Shown piece after piece: positions 8,225 to 18,047 of a stretch of DNA of 64,000 nucleotides. The notes under the pieces were generated by a model. The model saw only the letters and a list, made by a program, of their open reading frames with translations. It made no database searches and was not told where the DNA came from. A program made the translations under genes and the position numbers. The DNA is from Alphaproteobacteria bacterium (GTDB lineage Bacteria > Pseudomonadota > Alphaproteobacteria > Rhodobacterales > Rhodobacteraceae): NCBI GenBank assembly GCA_030427405.1, contig JAUHXK010000006.1, forward strand, positions 186,001 through 250,000. The letters run 5' to 3'. Each line of letters begins with the position of its first letter. Position 1 is the first letter of the stretch.

Positions 8225-9400
8225 TCAGCCTGCCGACCGGGTGTCAGGCTGGGCCGCGATCTCAGCACAGCGCGTCAAGAAGGCCACGTTCTGTGTGTCT
8301 TCGTTGAACTCTTGCTCGACCTTTTCGCGCGCAGCCCGCACCAGCCGCGCGGTCCGGTCCGGGTCCTGCAGCAAGGTGCGTAAATTGTGATACAACCCTT
8401 CGGCATCCCGCTCGTCGCTCAGCATTCCGGTCTTTGCATGGGTCACAAGCTCGGGTATCCCCGAATGCCGTGTGGTGCAGACCGGAGTGCCAAGCGCCAT
8501 CGCCTCCATCAGGGTCACGGGAATGCCTTCCTGATCCCCATCCCGGGCAGTCTGGCTGGGCGCAAGAACGACATCTGCCTGCTGCATCCGCGCCAGCGCA
8601 TCATGATGCGGCAAGGCGCCCAGAAACTGCACCCGGTCCTGCAACCCTGACCGGCGCACTTTGTCCCGCAGGTCATCTGCAAGCGGGCCATCACCGCCGA
8701 TGTCATACCGCCAATCGACCTCGGGCGCGCGGTCGCGCAACAGGGCCAGGGCCGCAAGCGCGCAATCCAGCCCCTTTTTCTCGACCAGTCGGCACACGCT
8801 GAACATTTGTACCGTTGCGCCGACAGGGGACGGCGAAAACGGGTATTCGGCAACGGGAATCCCCAGGTGGCGCGTTTCGACCCGGGCCGCCGGGGCACCA
8901 CATTCGACAAGCTGTCGCGCGAACTGGGCATTGACGGTGACATGCAGATCGCCCTGGGCAAACAGATCGCGATACAGGGCCATTGCGTTATTCTGATACT
9001 CGACACTGACATCGCGACCATGGAACACAGTCACCAGCGGCTGACGCCGGGCCCAGCCCGTCTTGGCCCGTGCCACCTCGACCGCACGATACCCGAAATG
9101 GGTGACAACCACATCGGCATCAATCTGGCGGCGCCATGACCGGCGGTCCAGCCGGGACCCAAGGCGATGCGACAGGCGGTATGGCAGAGTGTTCAGAATT
9201 GGCGGCCGGGGCGGTGGCCAGGTCACGACGCGCAGGTCCTTCAGTGCCTCAGCCTGGTGCGCCGACAGGGGCACATCGCGGTCAAAGGTTTTGCAGGCCA
9301 CTGTTACCTCGTGACCTTGCCCAATGGCATGGACCACCTGAGTGGTCACAAAGGTCTGGGACAGGGTCGGAAAGGTGGATACACAAAAGCAGATCTTCAC
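8225..9400 (-). CDS. Family GT4 glycosyltransferase (WcaL-like)
   Basis: A 391-aa GT-B fold enzyme. The N-terminus MKICFCVSTFPTLSQTF is typical of colanic-acid WcaL-type transferases. The C-terminal donor domain contains FSVCRLVEKKG and the E-x7-E type segment QEGIPVTLMEAMALGTPV. It starts with GTG, preceded by GAGGAG about 8 bases upstream. It should add a sugar from a nucleotide donor to a lipid-linked intermediate. It follows the next GT4 gene with a short gap on the same strand. Confidence 0.85.
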   Translation of the reverse strand: MKICFCVSTFPTLSQTFVTTQVVHAIGQGHEVTVACKTFDRDVPLSAHQAEALKDLRVVTWPPPRPPILNTLPYRLSHRLGSRLDRRSWRRQIDADVVVTHFGYRAVEVARAKTGWARRQPLVTVFHGRDVSVEYQNNAMALYRDLFAQGDLHVTVNAQFARQLVECGAPAARVETRHLGIPVAEYPFSPSPVGATVQMFSVCRLVEKKGLDCALAALALLRDRAPEVDWRYDIGGDGPLADDLRDKVRRSGLQDRVQFLGALPHHDALARMQQADVVLAPSQTARDGDQEGIPVTLMEAMALGTPVCTTRHSGIPELVTHAKTGMLSDERDAEGLYHNLRTLLQDPDRTARLVRAAREKVEQEFNEDTQNVAFLTRCAEIAAQPDTRSAG

Positions 9401-9427
9401 GGGTAGGGGCTCCTCAATAGGTCTGCG

Positions 9428-10516
9428 TCAGGCCGAAGGCTGGCCATTGAACCGGGCCCGCGCCCGATCAAGCACTGCCAGGAAGTCTGCGTGCTGGCGC
9501 CCGAAATCCAGCGCGGGCCGCCGGGCATATTCCAGCGCCTGCCTGCTGAGCGTGTCATATGCCACGGCATCCGACCACAAGCCCCGCAGCGCAGCGACCC
9601 AGTCACCGATGGGCGCATCATGGGCCAGCACAATCCCGCCCGGCCCGATTGCCTGTGGCAGGCCACCGCGGTCGGACCCGATCACCGGGATGCCGCTGCA
9701 ATGCGCCTCGGACGCCACGCGGCCCCAGGCCTCTTGCCACTGGCTGGGGGCCAGCAGCACCTTTGTTTGCCCATAGACCTTGGACATATCGGTCGTGCGG
9801 CGCATGAACGTGACATTGGGCAGCGCCTTGATCTCGTCCGTGGTGCGGGCCAAAAGATCGTCTGGCAAGGTCCAGGCCTCGACAAAAAGAAACGGAATAT
9901 CCGGACAGGCCCGCGCCATCTCGCGGGCGATTTCATAACCCTTGACGGGATGGACGTTGATCAGCGTGGCGTATTCGCGCGTGGTCTGAAAACTGTAGGC
10001 GTCGAATTGGATTGTCGGGGTGATCACCGCACAGTCGATACCATAGGCCGCGCGATAGGTTTCCGCGGTAAAGTCGGAATTGGCGATGAAACTGGCGCCC
10101 GGAATGGCGCTGACATCGCCTTCGTTTTCCTCGAACTCGACATTGCGCAGATACAGGACCACCGGATAGCCCAAGCGGGAAAACGCCTGCCCCAAAGCGG
10201 CGGACTTGCTGGTCTGGATGACGACAACATCGGGGCGAAACCGCGCGGCGGCGGCGGCCACACGGTCGGGGTCGGCCGGGTCCCAGCTGCGCATGACTTC
10301 GTAGCCCTGGCTGCGGTCCACGCTGAACGGCCTGCCGGTCAGCTTACGCTGTGCCCGCATGCGCAGGCCAAAGACACCACGGCCCGACAGCCCGCAATAG
10401 ACCGCGCACTCATGCCCCTGACGGATGCTCTGCCGTATCAGATGGTCGGTGCTGTTCTGGGTGCCGCCGCTCGCCTCGGGCAGCCAGCCATTTCCGCCGG
10501 CAAACAGGATACGCAT
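9428..10516 (-). CDS. Family GT4 glycosyltransferase, paralogue of the gene at 20774
   Basis: A 362-aa GT4 enzyme with MRILFAGGNGWLP at the N-terminus and the donor-site segment APSQWQEAWGRVASEA followed by GIPVIGSDRGGLPQAIG. The ATG at 10516 is preferred to the GTG at 10522 because AAGGGG sits 5 bases before it; the upstream stop ends 2 bases earlier. Nearly every motif recurs in the GT4 gene at 20774-21835, so the two are paralogues flanking the Exo locus. The sugar specificity is unknown. Confidence 0.85.
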   Translation of the reverse strand: MRILFAGGNGWLPEASGGTQNSTDHLIRQSIRQGHECAVYCGLSGRGVFGLRMRAQRKLTGRPFSVDRSQGYEVMRSWDPADPDRVAAAAARFRPDVVVIQTSKSAALGQAFSRLGYPVVLYLRNVEFEENEGDVSAIPGASFIANSDFTAETYRAAYGIDCAVITPTIQFDAYSFQTTREYATLINVHPVKGYEIAREMARACPDIPFLFVEAWTLPDDLLARTTDEIKALPNVTFMRRTTDMSKVYGQTKVLLAPSQWQEAWGRVASEAHCSGIPVIGSDRGGLPQAIGPGGIVLAHDAPIGDWVAALRGLWSDAVAYDTLSRQALEYARRPALDFGRQHADFLAVLDRARARFNGQPSA

Positions 10517-10518
10517 CT

Positions 10519-11256
10519 TCACCCCCTTACCACATGGGGCGTTTGCGCGACCTTGCGGGCAGGTGCCGGGTCCCAGCTTTTGCAGACCTGGTCGAACAGA
10601 ACCGTATCGGCGGCATATAGTCCGCGGATCTGGTCCTGTTGCGCCTGCGTCAGGTCCGACCGCCTTGTGCGCGGCCCTGTGGTCCGGTTTGCGTGCACCA
10701 GGGCACCGGGTTCAAGTCCCGCCACCCTGGTCAGCCCTTCAGCCATGCGTTGAAACGGGATCAGTGTGTCGACCATCACCTTGTCGCGGTCGCAGATATA
10801 GTCCGACTGTCGGCGAAAGTGGAAAAACCGCATCACCGTATGACGATAGGCGTCATCGGCGCCCATCCGCCCGACGAAGGCGTCAATCGGCTGAACCCCG
10901 ATCATCCGTGCGGCGAACCTGCGATCAGTTTCATTGCGCCCCCCGGCCTTCAGATAGTCGAAGGCCGACAGGAAGCGGTCCACCGGGTCACGCAGGATCG
11001 CGATTTTGGGAAGCTTTTGCCACGCCTGCGGGCAGGCGATGCTGATCTCGTGCCAGGTCCGATGCCGAACGCGGTAGCCAAACAGCGCATCCTCGACCGA
11101 GGTTCCCGCGTTCTTGGGAATATGGACCAGCACGAGGCCCCGCCGCAGGTACACCTGTTCAAGGCCCGGATCGGTCCGCGGGCCGGACCGCGCGATCATC
11201 AGGTCCGGTGCAAGCCACCAACCGACCGAGGTGCCGATCTGTCTTACCTGGCGCAT
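10519..11256 (-). CDS. Second sulfotransferase (family 2 type)
   Basis: A 245-aa protein with VHIPKNAGTSVEDAL (the PAPS 5'-phosphosulfate loop of the Gal/heparan-type sulfotransferase family) and LRDPVDRFLSAFDYL (3'-phosphate site). It differs in family from the gene at 7223, so at least two distinct sulfation positions are plausible. The ATG at 11256 is chosen; extending further would overlap the flippase gene. Its C-terminus closes right at the next GT4 start, indicating an operon. Confidence 0.82.
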   Translation of the reverse strand: MRQVRQIGTSVGWWLAPDLMIARSGPRTDPGLEQVYLRRGLVLVHIPKNAGTSVEDALFGYRVRHRTWHEISIACPQAWQKLPKIAILRDPVDRFLSAFDYLKAGGRNETDRRFAARMIGVQPIDAFVGRMGADDAYRHTVMRFFHFRRQSDYICDRDKVMVDTLIPFQRMAEGLTRVAGLEPGALVHANRTTGPRTRRSDLTQAQQDQIRGLYAADTVLFDQVCKSWDPAPARKVAQTPHVVRG

Positions 11257-11332
11257 AACGACTCCTCTGGGGGTTGGACCTCGGCGGAACAGCCGAGGGG
11301 ATGGGCGAGGCGGGAAAGGCAACCGCGTCCGA

Positions 11333-12853
11333 TCATGCCGCCCCCTTCGTTCTGCCCCGGCGCAGGGTTTCGACCCCCTGCACACAAAGCTGCCATGCGG
11401 TCGCCAGGACCGCGCGCCCAAAGGGGCATAGCGCCAGAACCCCGGCGAAAACCGCATAGCTGATGATGAGACCGCCCAGCAGTTGCACTGCCGCGGGGCC
11501 AGACAGGATCGGCCGCAGGATCACCACCGCCGCATAGGTGGTCAGGCCAGAACAGAACAGCGGCAGGATACGGCTGCGAATGGTCCCCGGCCCAACCGGC
11601 CCCTTTCGGCTGACGAGAAACCACAGGGGAAACAGTTTGAGCATCGTGACACCGGCATAGGTCAGGGCCAGTTCGCGGACCCCGAACCGAACGCCCCAGA
11701 CAAAGGCCGCGCAGGTCACGATGGCGGATGCCAACCCCCACCACGCCATTTCGGTCGTACGTCCCTGGCTGACGAACAACCACCCGGTCGGGTTGGCCAG
11801 CGGCTGGGCCAACGCCGCAAGTCCCAGCGCTGCAAATATCGGCGCGCTGTCCGCCCATTGCTGGCCCAGCAGAAACGGAACCGCCGTATCCGCCAGCCCC
11901 GTCATCGCGGCCACACCTGGCAGGATGGCCAGTTGCATCAGACCGAATACGCGGAAAAACGCATGCGCATAGCGGTGCGGTTCATCCTGCAATCGGGACA
12001 GCACCGGCACCATGACCTGCGACAAGGGCTGCGCCACCCGGTTCAGCGGAAACAGGATCAGCTTATAGGCCCGGTCATAGAACCCCAGCGCCGCACCACC
12101 CCAGAACCGGCCGATCAGGATGTTGTCCAGGTTGCGCGACAGGAAATTAGCCAGCTTGAACCCGGTCACACCGGCTCCAAACCCCAGCAGGTCGGCGGTT
12201 CCGGGTGCGATTTCGGGGCGCGCGGGTCTCCAGTCGATCCATGTCCAGACCATCACGGTGCCCGCGCCTGCCCCGACCAGGGTTCCGGCGACCAGCGCCC
12301 ACGGCGTAGGCGAAATCAGTGCCCACAGGATCGACCCTCCAAGTGTGCATATGGCAACAGCCCCCGCATATATGGCGATTTTTCCAAACGCCATCCGGCG
12401 GTTGAGCAGCGCAAAATGCTGCGCCCCGAGGGCCGTCAGGATCATGTTCAGAGCCAATGCCCTGACAAGCCAGGTCAGGCTTGGCTGATGGTAGAACACC
12501 GCAATCAGCGGTGCCGCCAGAAACAGCACAAGCGTCAGGGCGGCGGCAAGTCCCAGGTTGATCCAGAACAGGGTATTGAGCTGTCCATATGTCAGCGTCT
12601 TTCGCTGGATAACCGCCTGCAGCAACCCCATTTCCTGGAAAATCGTCAAAAAGGCGATAACCGGGCCGATCATGGCGACCATGCCGAAATCGGCCGGAAC
12701 AAGCAGGCGCGACAGGATCAGAACCGACCCGATCTGGCAGGCCACCGCCACGGCCTGGCCAAGCCCCGCATAAAGGCTGCCGCGCATGGCGCTGCCGCCA
12801 TAGCTTGCGCGGGCCACGCTTTCGACCAGTTCATGAGATTCGCGCACAGTCAT
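11333..12853 (-). CDS. Wzx-type polysaccharide flippase (MATE/MOP superfamily)
   Basis: A 506-aa polytopic membrane protein rich in hydrophobic segments (about 12-14 predicted by eye). It has the N-terminal SLYAGLGQAVAVACQIGSVLILSRLLVPADFG and AAVIQRKTLTYGQLNTLFWINLG patterns of lipopolysaccharide/EPS translocases of the WzxC type. It would flip undecaprenyl-linked repeat units across the inner membrane. The ATG at 12853 (MTVRESHEL) is chosen; earlier in-frame codons exist but encode cysteine-rich, non-family sequence. It leads a leftward group with the sulfotransferases and GT4 genes. Confidence 0.87.
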   Translation of the reverse strand: MTVRESHELVESVARASYGGSAMRGSLYAGLGQAVAVACQIGSVLILSRLLVPADFGMVAMIGPVIAFLTIFQEMGLLQAVIQRKTLTYGQLNTLFWINLGLAAALTLVLFLAAPLIAVFYHQPSLTWLVRALALNMILTALGAQHFALLNRRMAFGKIAIYAGAVAICTLGGSILWALISPTPWALVAGTLVGAGAGTVMVWTWIDWRPARPEIAPGTADLLGFGAGVTGFKLANFLSRNLDNILIGRFWGGAALGFYDRAYKLILFPLNRVAQPLSQVMVPVLSRLQDEPHRYAHAFFRVFGLMQLAILPGVAAMTGLADTAVPFLLGQQWADSAPIFAALGLAALAQPLANPTGWLFVSQGRTTEMAWWGLASAIVTCAAFVWGVRFGVRELALTYAGVTMLKLFPLWFLVSRKGPVGPGTIRSRILPLFCSGLTTYAAVVILRPILSGPAAVQLLGGLIISYAVFAGVLALCPFGRAVLATAWQLCVQGVETLRRGRTKGAA

Positions 12854-13267
12854 GATGTCCGGATTCCAGGTCATTCGACAAAGTGAAGAATACATAGAGT
12901 ACGGCCATCCACCCGCGCTTTGCAGTTGCAGCATCCTTTTCAGCAACTTCCCGCCACACGTGTATGGGTCCAAGCGGCAAAAATCCTCTCGTTGCACGTA
13001 AATGATGCAAAACCTGATCGTGAACGCGGCGCGTGACAGAGTTTTGAAACCGCCGGGATTTTCCCCGGATCGACGGATTTTTGCTCATTTGCCATTTCGG
13101 TACGGCTTGGTTCCGCCGGTTGTGCCGCGCGCTTTTTGACAACCGGTGGTGTCGCGTCCTAGCTGCTGATGACAGGCGCCTCTGCAACGGGATGTCCGGG
13201 ACATGACGACATATGCGACACGAGCCAACGGGCCACTCGGACGCGCCCAGGACTGCGGTTCAGGGCG
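12854..13267. other. 414-bp divergent intergenic region
   Basis: Lies between the leftward flippase gene and the rightward fusion glycosyltransferase gene, so it should hold both promoters. A weak hairpin, CCGGG-N6-CCCGG (13053-13068), is followed by a short T-run. I could not assign a convincing promoter pair or operator. Confidence 0.5.
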
Positions 13268-16200
13268 ATGACGCATATCCTGTACCTTGCCCACGACCTG
13301 GACGACAGCGCCATCTGGCGGCGGGTCAACATGTTGCAAACCGGCAAAGCGACGGTTTCGGTCGCGGGGTTCCGGCGCCGCACCGGACCGCTGCCGGGAC
13401 CGGCACGGGTGCTTGGACAGACCCATAACGCAAAAATGGCGCAACGTGCGCTGTCGGTTCTGAAACAACGGTTTCGCTTGCGCCCCGCCTCCTTTGACAC
13501 TCGGGCGCCGGATGTCATTCTGTGCCGCAACCTTGAGATGCTGGCCCTTGCCGTCCCGCTTTACCGCGCCTGGTCGCAGGACCGTCCGGTATCTCTGGTT
13601 TACGAGGTTCTGGACATTCATCGCCTGATGGTCGGCCCCTCGCCCATATCGCGGGCCTTGCGTGGATTAGAACGCCGGTTGTGTCGGTATGTCGACCGGC
13701 TTGTCCTGTCCTCACCCGCGTTTCAAACGGAGTATTTTGACGCGTATGGGCAATGCGACGCGCCGGTTCTTTTTCTGGAAAACAAGGTTGTCATCCCTGA
13801 TGCGGAACAGCCGGGCCCGGGCTGCCAGTCCCGGCAGGTTGCGGCCCATTTCCCCTTACGCATCGGCTGGTTCGGAATTCTCAGGTGCCGCTTTTCGCTG
13901 CGGTGCCTGGACAGGCTGACACGGGCACGACCGGGGCGCTACCGGGTGGATATGCGCGGGCGACCGGCGCTTGACGAAATGCCGGACTTTCACCGGATCG
14001 TCGAGGCCAATCCCGACATGACATTCGGCGGGCCCTATACCTATCCGGACGATCTGCCAGAACTTTATGGCGGCGTTGATCTTGCCTGGCTGGTGGATCA
14101 GTACGACACGGGCCGCAACTCGACCTGGCTGCTGCCCAACCGATTGTACGAAAGCGGGATGAACCGGGTGCCCCCGGTCGCGCTGGCGGGAACGGAAACT
14201 GCCCGGCGGTTGGGCGCGCTTGGGATCGGGCTGATCCTGGATGCGGCGGACGAGGCCCATGTGCAAAAGGCGCTTGACCAGGTGTCGGCCAGCAAACTGG
14301 AACAGTTGCGCCAGGCCCAGGACGCGATCCCGCAGGACGTATGGGCCACAACCCCGCAGGATGCCCGCGCCCTGGTCGAAACGCTTGGACCGGCACGCCC
14401 GGCGACCCAATCCGCACTGCACGGTGCCGCGTCGCGGGACGGGGTGCTGATCGTGGTGCCCACATTGAACGAGGCCAACCATATCGGCGCCGTGGTCGAC
14501 GGATTGGCCCCGTTTCTGCAACGCCGCCGGGATGCGCAGGCCCCGGCCCGCCTTGTGGTCGCGGACGGCGGGTCGACAGATGGCACACAAGCCATTGTGG
14601 CGCAGAAGATAGCCGATCTGCCCCAGTACGACATCAGGTTGATGCACAATCCCGCCCGCATCCAAAGCGCGGGGATCAACGCGGCATGCGCGGAACATGG
14701 CGCGGGCATGGGCTGGCTGGCCCGGCTGGACGCCCATTCAATCTATCCCGCCGATTTCGTGGATATCCTGCTGGACGAGGCCGCCCGCACCGACGCCGCC
14801 AGCATCGTGGTTGCCATGCATGCCATCGGCACCACGCCCCTGCAGCAGGCGATTGCCACGACCCAGAATTCCCGTTTGGGTAATGGCGGGGCGGCGCACC
14901 GGACCGGCGGGTCTGGCCGCTATGTCGATCACGGGCACCACGCAGTGATGCGGCTGGACGCCTTTCAATCCGTGGGCGGTTATGATGACAGCTTTTCGCA
15001 TAACGAGGATGCGGAACTGGATTTTCGCCTGGCGCGGGCCGGGCATCGCATCTGGCTGACCGCGCGCACCGGGCTAAAGTACCTTCCGCGCGGGTCTGTT
15101 CCGGCGCTGGCCCGACAGTATTTCAACTTTGGACGTGGGCGCGCGCGCACAACGCTGAAGCACCGGTTGAAACCCCGGCTTCGGCAGCTTGCCATGATCG
15201 CGGTCGCGCCGATATGCGCCCTTGCACTGCTTGTCCCTGTGACGTGGCTGTTTGCCCTGCCCGCCGCCATCTGGCTTGCCGCCTGCCAGAGCGCGGGTGT
15301 GACCCTGGCAATCGGGCGGCGCGATTTGGCTGCCCTGACTGCGGGACCGATCGCCGCGACCATGCATCTTGCTTGGTCCGCCGGGTTCTGGCGACACCTT
15401 CTCTGGCACGACACGCCCACGCGCCATCCGGCCCCGATGCCTGTCACGGACCAATCCGACAAGCCCGCGCCGGACCATGTGGCGGTGGGCATCTGCACGT
15501 TTCGCCGCGCCTCCTTGGGCGACACGTTGCGCAGTCTGGACCAGCAGGACCTGCCCGACGGCACGCGCTTGTCGATCATTGTCGTCGACAATGACGACAC
15601 CCCCAGCGCCCAACCCGTCGTCGATCGGTTCGCGGCCCAATCGCGCCATCAGGTGATCTATCGGTTTGCACCCCAGGGCAATATCTCGATCGCCCGGAAC
15701 GCAGCGCTGGCCGAGGCCGAACAGCGCGGATTTCGCACCTTTGCCTTCATCGACGATGACGAGATCGCGCCCGCCAGTTGGCTGGCATCGCTTGTGTCAC
15801 GACTGGCCGAGACCGGCGTGGCGGCGGTTGTCGGTCCGGTTCGGGCCGTCTATGCGCCGAATGCGCCGCGCTGGATGCAGCAAGCCCGCCCGCATGACAC
15901 CAATCCCGAGTTGCTGGAAAATGGCCAACCGATCGCCGGGCACAGCTGCAATGTCATCATGGACCTGTCGCATGAGACCCTGGCTGGACGTCGCTTTGAT
16001 CTGGCGCGCGGCGTTTCCGGCGGTGAAGACACTGCGTTTTTTCGCGAAGCGATGGCGCAGGGCGCGCAGCTTGGCTTTGCCCCTTCGGCGGTTCTGACCG
16101 AGCCGGTCCCGGCGGCACGCGCAACCCTTACGTGGTTGCTGAAACGCAGGTTCCGCATGGGGCAGACCCATGGCGGCCTGCTGCGCGGCCATGGCGGCCC

Positions 16201-16408
16201 CGGCAGCCGTTTGCGCGCGATGTTTCCAGCCAGCGCCAAGGTTGCCTATTGCCTGGGCGCTGCGGTGCTTTGCGCCCCCTTTCCCGCGCCCCGCAACGCG
16301 CATCTGCTTCGGGGGGCGCTGCATGTCGGAACCCTGGCCGCGCTGATCGGCCTACGCACCGTCGAAATCTATGGGACCGCCGTCGAAGAGACACGGGCCG
16401 CGCCCTGA
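13268..16408 (+). CDS. Three-domain glycosyltransferase fusion (GT4-like / ExoA-like / ExoM-like)
   Basis: A 1046-aa protein in one open frame. Residues 1 to about 380 form a GT4-like GT-B domain (MTHILYLAHDLDD; donor-side LPNRLYESGMNRVPPVA). Residues from about 392 form a GT2 domain of ExoA type: VVPTLNEANHIG, ADGGSTDGT, LDAHSIYPADF, then DDSFSHNEDAELDFRL. Hydrophobic segments follow (~645-720), and from about 737 a second GT2 domain of ExoM type: VGICTFRRASLGDTL, VVDNDDTPS, FIDDDEIAPASW. ExoA and ExoM are separate succinoglycan enzymes, so one chain may carry several consecutive sugar additions at the membrane. ATG at 13268 chosen because the family start is there. Confidence 0.85.
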   Translation: MTHILYLAHDLDDSAIWRRVNMLQTGKATVSVAGFRRRTGPLPGPARVLGQTHNAKMAQRALSVLKQRFRLRPASFDTRAPDVILCRNLEMLALAVPLYRAWSQDRPVSLVYEVLDIHRLMVGPSPISRALRGLERRLCRYVDRLVLSSPAFQTEYFDAYGQCDAPVLFLENKVVIPDAEQPGPGCQSRQVAAHFPLRIGWFGILRCRFSLRCLDRLTRARPGRYRVDMRGRPALDEMPDFHRIVEANPDMTFGGPYTYPDDLPELYGGVDLAWLVDQYDTGRNSTWLLPNRLYESGMNRVPPVALAGTETARRLGALGIGLILDAADEAHVQKALDQVSASKLEQLRQAQDAIPQDVWATTPQDARALVETLGPARPATQSALHGAASRDGVLIVVPTLNEANHIGAVVDGLAPFLQRRRDAQAPARLVVADGGSTDGTQAIVAQKIADLPQYDIRLMHNPARIQSAGINAACAEHGAGMGWLARLDAHSIYPADFVDILLDEAARTDAASIVVAMHAIGTTPLQQAIATTQNSRLGNGGAAHRTGGSGRYVDHGHHAVMRLDAFQSVGGYDDSFSHNEDAELDFRLARAGHRIWLTARTGLKYLPRGSVPALARQYFNFGRGRARTTLKHRLKPRLRQLAMIAVAPICALALLVPVTWLFALPAAIWLAACQSAGVTLAIGRRDLAALTAGPIAATMHLAWSAGFWRHLLWHDTPTRHPAPMPVTDQSDKPAPDHVAVGICTFRRASLGDTLRSLDQQDLPDGTRLSIIVVDNDDTPSAQPVVDRFAAQSRHQVIYRFAPQGNISIARNAALAEAEQRGFRTFAFIDDDEIAPASWLASLVSRLAETGVAAVVGPVRAVYAPNAPRWMQQARPHDTNPELLENGQPIAGHSCNVIMDLSHETLAGRRFDLARGVSGGEDTAFFREAMAQGAQLGFAPSAVLTEPVPAARATLTWLLKRRFRMGQTHGGLLRGHGGPGSRLRAMFPASAKVAYCLGAAVLCAPFPAPRNAHLLRGALHVGTLAALIGLRTVEIYGTAVEETRAAP

Positions 16409-16590
16409 TATGCGCAACCGCCACGCCGCCGATTGTGGCAACTGTTTCGCAGACCCGATCACTCTGTCTGCCAGTTTGCCACAAATGTAACCAATTTTGA
16501 GTGGTGGCACGTAGCGGTTTTGCTGTAGGGTTCATCAAATTGTGGGACGATTTGAGGCTTCGTTCGAGGTTCGCGCCCACTGGGGATGAA

Positions 16591-16842
16591 ATGCGACTGC
16601 CGGTCTTTATCGTTGGGTTATTCCTTTCTGTCGCCTTGGCGGCGGCCATAGGCTATGCTGCGGGCTTTGGTCCGTTAAAGCTGATCCTGTTCTGTGTCGC
16701 GGTCGCCGTGGTCTTACAGCTTGCCTATGTTCTGGTGGTTGCCCTGCTGGCGGCTGAACGCAGCCGCAAAACCCGGCCAAGCCGCCCGGCCGATGCCGCC
16801 GACCCTACCGCGCCTCACGCAACCGGTAAGACAGACGCCTGA
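16591..16842 (+). CDS. exoX: ExoX-like exopolysaccharide production repressor
   Basis: An 83-aa inner-membrane protein: two hydrophobic segments (about residues 2-22 and 27-50) and a charged, Pro/Ala-rich cytosolic tail. Size, topology and location beside ExoY-type genes fit the ExoX/SyrA repressor family, in which a high ExoX:ExoY ratio lowers EPS synthesis post-translationally. The ATG at 16591 follows GGGGAT. Assignment rests on size, topology and neighbourhood more than on a sharp motif. Confidence 0.65.
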   Translation: MRLPVFIVGLFLSVALAAAIGYAAGFGPLKLILFCVAVAVVLQLAYVLVVALLAAERSRKTRPSRPADAADPTAPHATGKTDA

Positions 16843-17027
16843 CGCGCCCCCTGCCTTTCGAATGGCCCGGCAACCGCCCAAAGTTTTGGCAAGGCCGGCA
16901 AAGGTGCGCCGGTCGGAAACCCCAGGAAAACGCATCACTTGGACGACCAGCCCGGATGGGTTAGGCCTTGGGCACCCCAGCGCAGGCGCGCATCGCCCGC
17001 CAGACGCATCCCAGCCAGAGCCCGCAG

Positions 17028-18047
17028 ATGTCCGCCTGTGTCACCGTCATCATTGCCGCCTACAATGCCGCCGACACCCTGTCGCGCGCCATCCAATCGG
17101 CGCTTGTCCAACCGGAAACCGAGCGGGTGATCGTCGTTGACGATGCCTCGGACGACGCCACCTGCAACGTCGCCCTGGCGGCCGCAGACCAGGACCCGCG
17201 CGTCCACCTGATCCGGCAAGCGGTCAACCAGGGCCCAGCCGCAGCGCGCAATAGGGCGCTGGACACGGCCACCTCGGACTATGTCGCGGTGCTGGATTCC
17301 GATGACGTGTTCCTGCCGGGACGGCTTGGGCGTCTGCTGGACGGTCCGCCCGCCGAATTGATTGCAGACAACATTGCCTTTGCCCTGCCGCAAAACCTGG
17401 CAGAGGTCCGCGCGCGAAACTGGTCCGGCATAGCGCCCGGATTTACCCGGATCGGGGCGGCTGAATTCGTGCAGGGCAATCTGCGTCAAAAAGGCGTTTC
17501 GCGCGGCGAGCTGGGGTTTCTCAAACCAATCCTGTCGCGCAGATTTCTTGACCGTCACGCGCTGCGCTATGACCCGGCGCTGCGTTTGGGCGAAGACTAT
17601 GACCTTTATGTCAGGATGCTGCTGGTCGGGGCCCGCATGTACCTGACCCGTCAGCCCGGCTATGCGGCGGTTGTTCGCCCCGATTCGCTCAGCGCGCGGC
17701 ATGGCACCGACGCGCTGGCCCAATTGTACACCGCGCTCGAAGCGCATCTGAAGCTGGCAGAGAAAAACGGACAGATGGCTACCGACCTGTCGGATGCCTT
17801 GCAGGCCCATCTGGCCGATACTCGGCATAAACGCGACCACCGGCAGTTTCTGGATATGCGCCGGGCCCGGGGGGCGTGGCCTGCGCTTGGCTTTCTGTTC
17901 GGCGCGCCCGACCGGGCCTGGCCGGTTGCCTGCCAGATCGTACGCGACAAGCTTGGGCTTGCGGCCTCGGCAGCGGATGCCGCACCGGATCAGGGGGCCC
18001 GGCTGTTGCTGCCGCCGCAGCCCGCGGCGTCAGGCCCCGGCGCCTGA
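17028..18047 (+). CDS. Family GT2 glycosyltransferase (ExoO/ExoW-like)
   Basis: A 339-aa GT-A enzyme: [18 protein letters not shown] at the N-terminus, [23 protein letters not shown] and the metal-binding [20 protein letters not shown] gives the acceptor-side ED motif. These are the hallmarks of the ExoO/ExoW branch that builds succinoglycan side chains. The ATG at 17028 lies directly before the first strand; a longer form from 16968 is possible. The 3' end overlaps the convergent GT2 gene by 18 bp. Confidence 0.83.
   Translation: MSACVTVIIAAYNAADTLSRAIQSALVQPETERVIVVDDASDDATCNVALAAADQDPRVHLIRQAVNQGPAAARNRALDTATSDYVAVLDSDDVFLPGRLGRLLDGPPAELIADNIAFALPQNLAEVRARNWSGIAPGFTRIGAAEFVQGNLRQKGVSRGELGFLKPILSRRFLDRHALRYDPALRLGEDYDLYVRMLLVGARMYLTRQPGYAAVVRPDSLSARHGTDALAQLYTALEAHLKLAEKNGQMATDLSDALQAHLADTRHKRDHRQFLDMRRARGAWPALGFLFGAPDRAWPVACQIVRDKLGLAASAADAAPDQGARLLLPPQPAASGPGA

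Noticed and set aside
11483-12886. A 467-codon plus-strand frame rich in Gln, Arg and His
   Set aside because: Mirror of the Wzx flippase; low-complexity and with no membrane or catalytic pattern.
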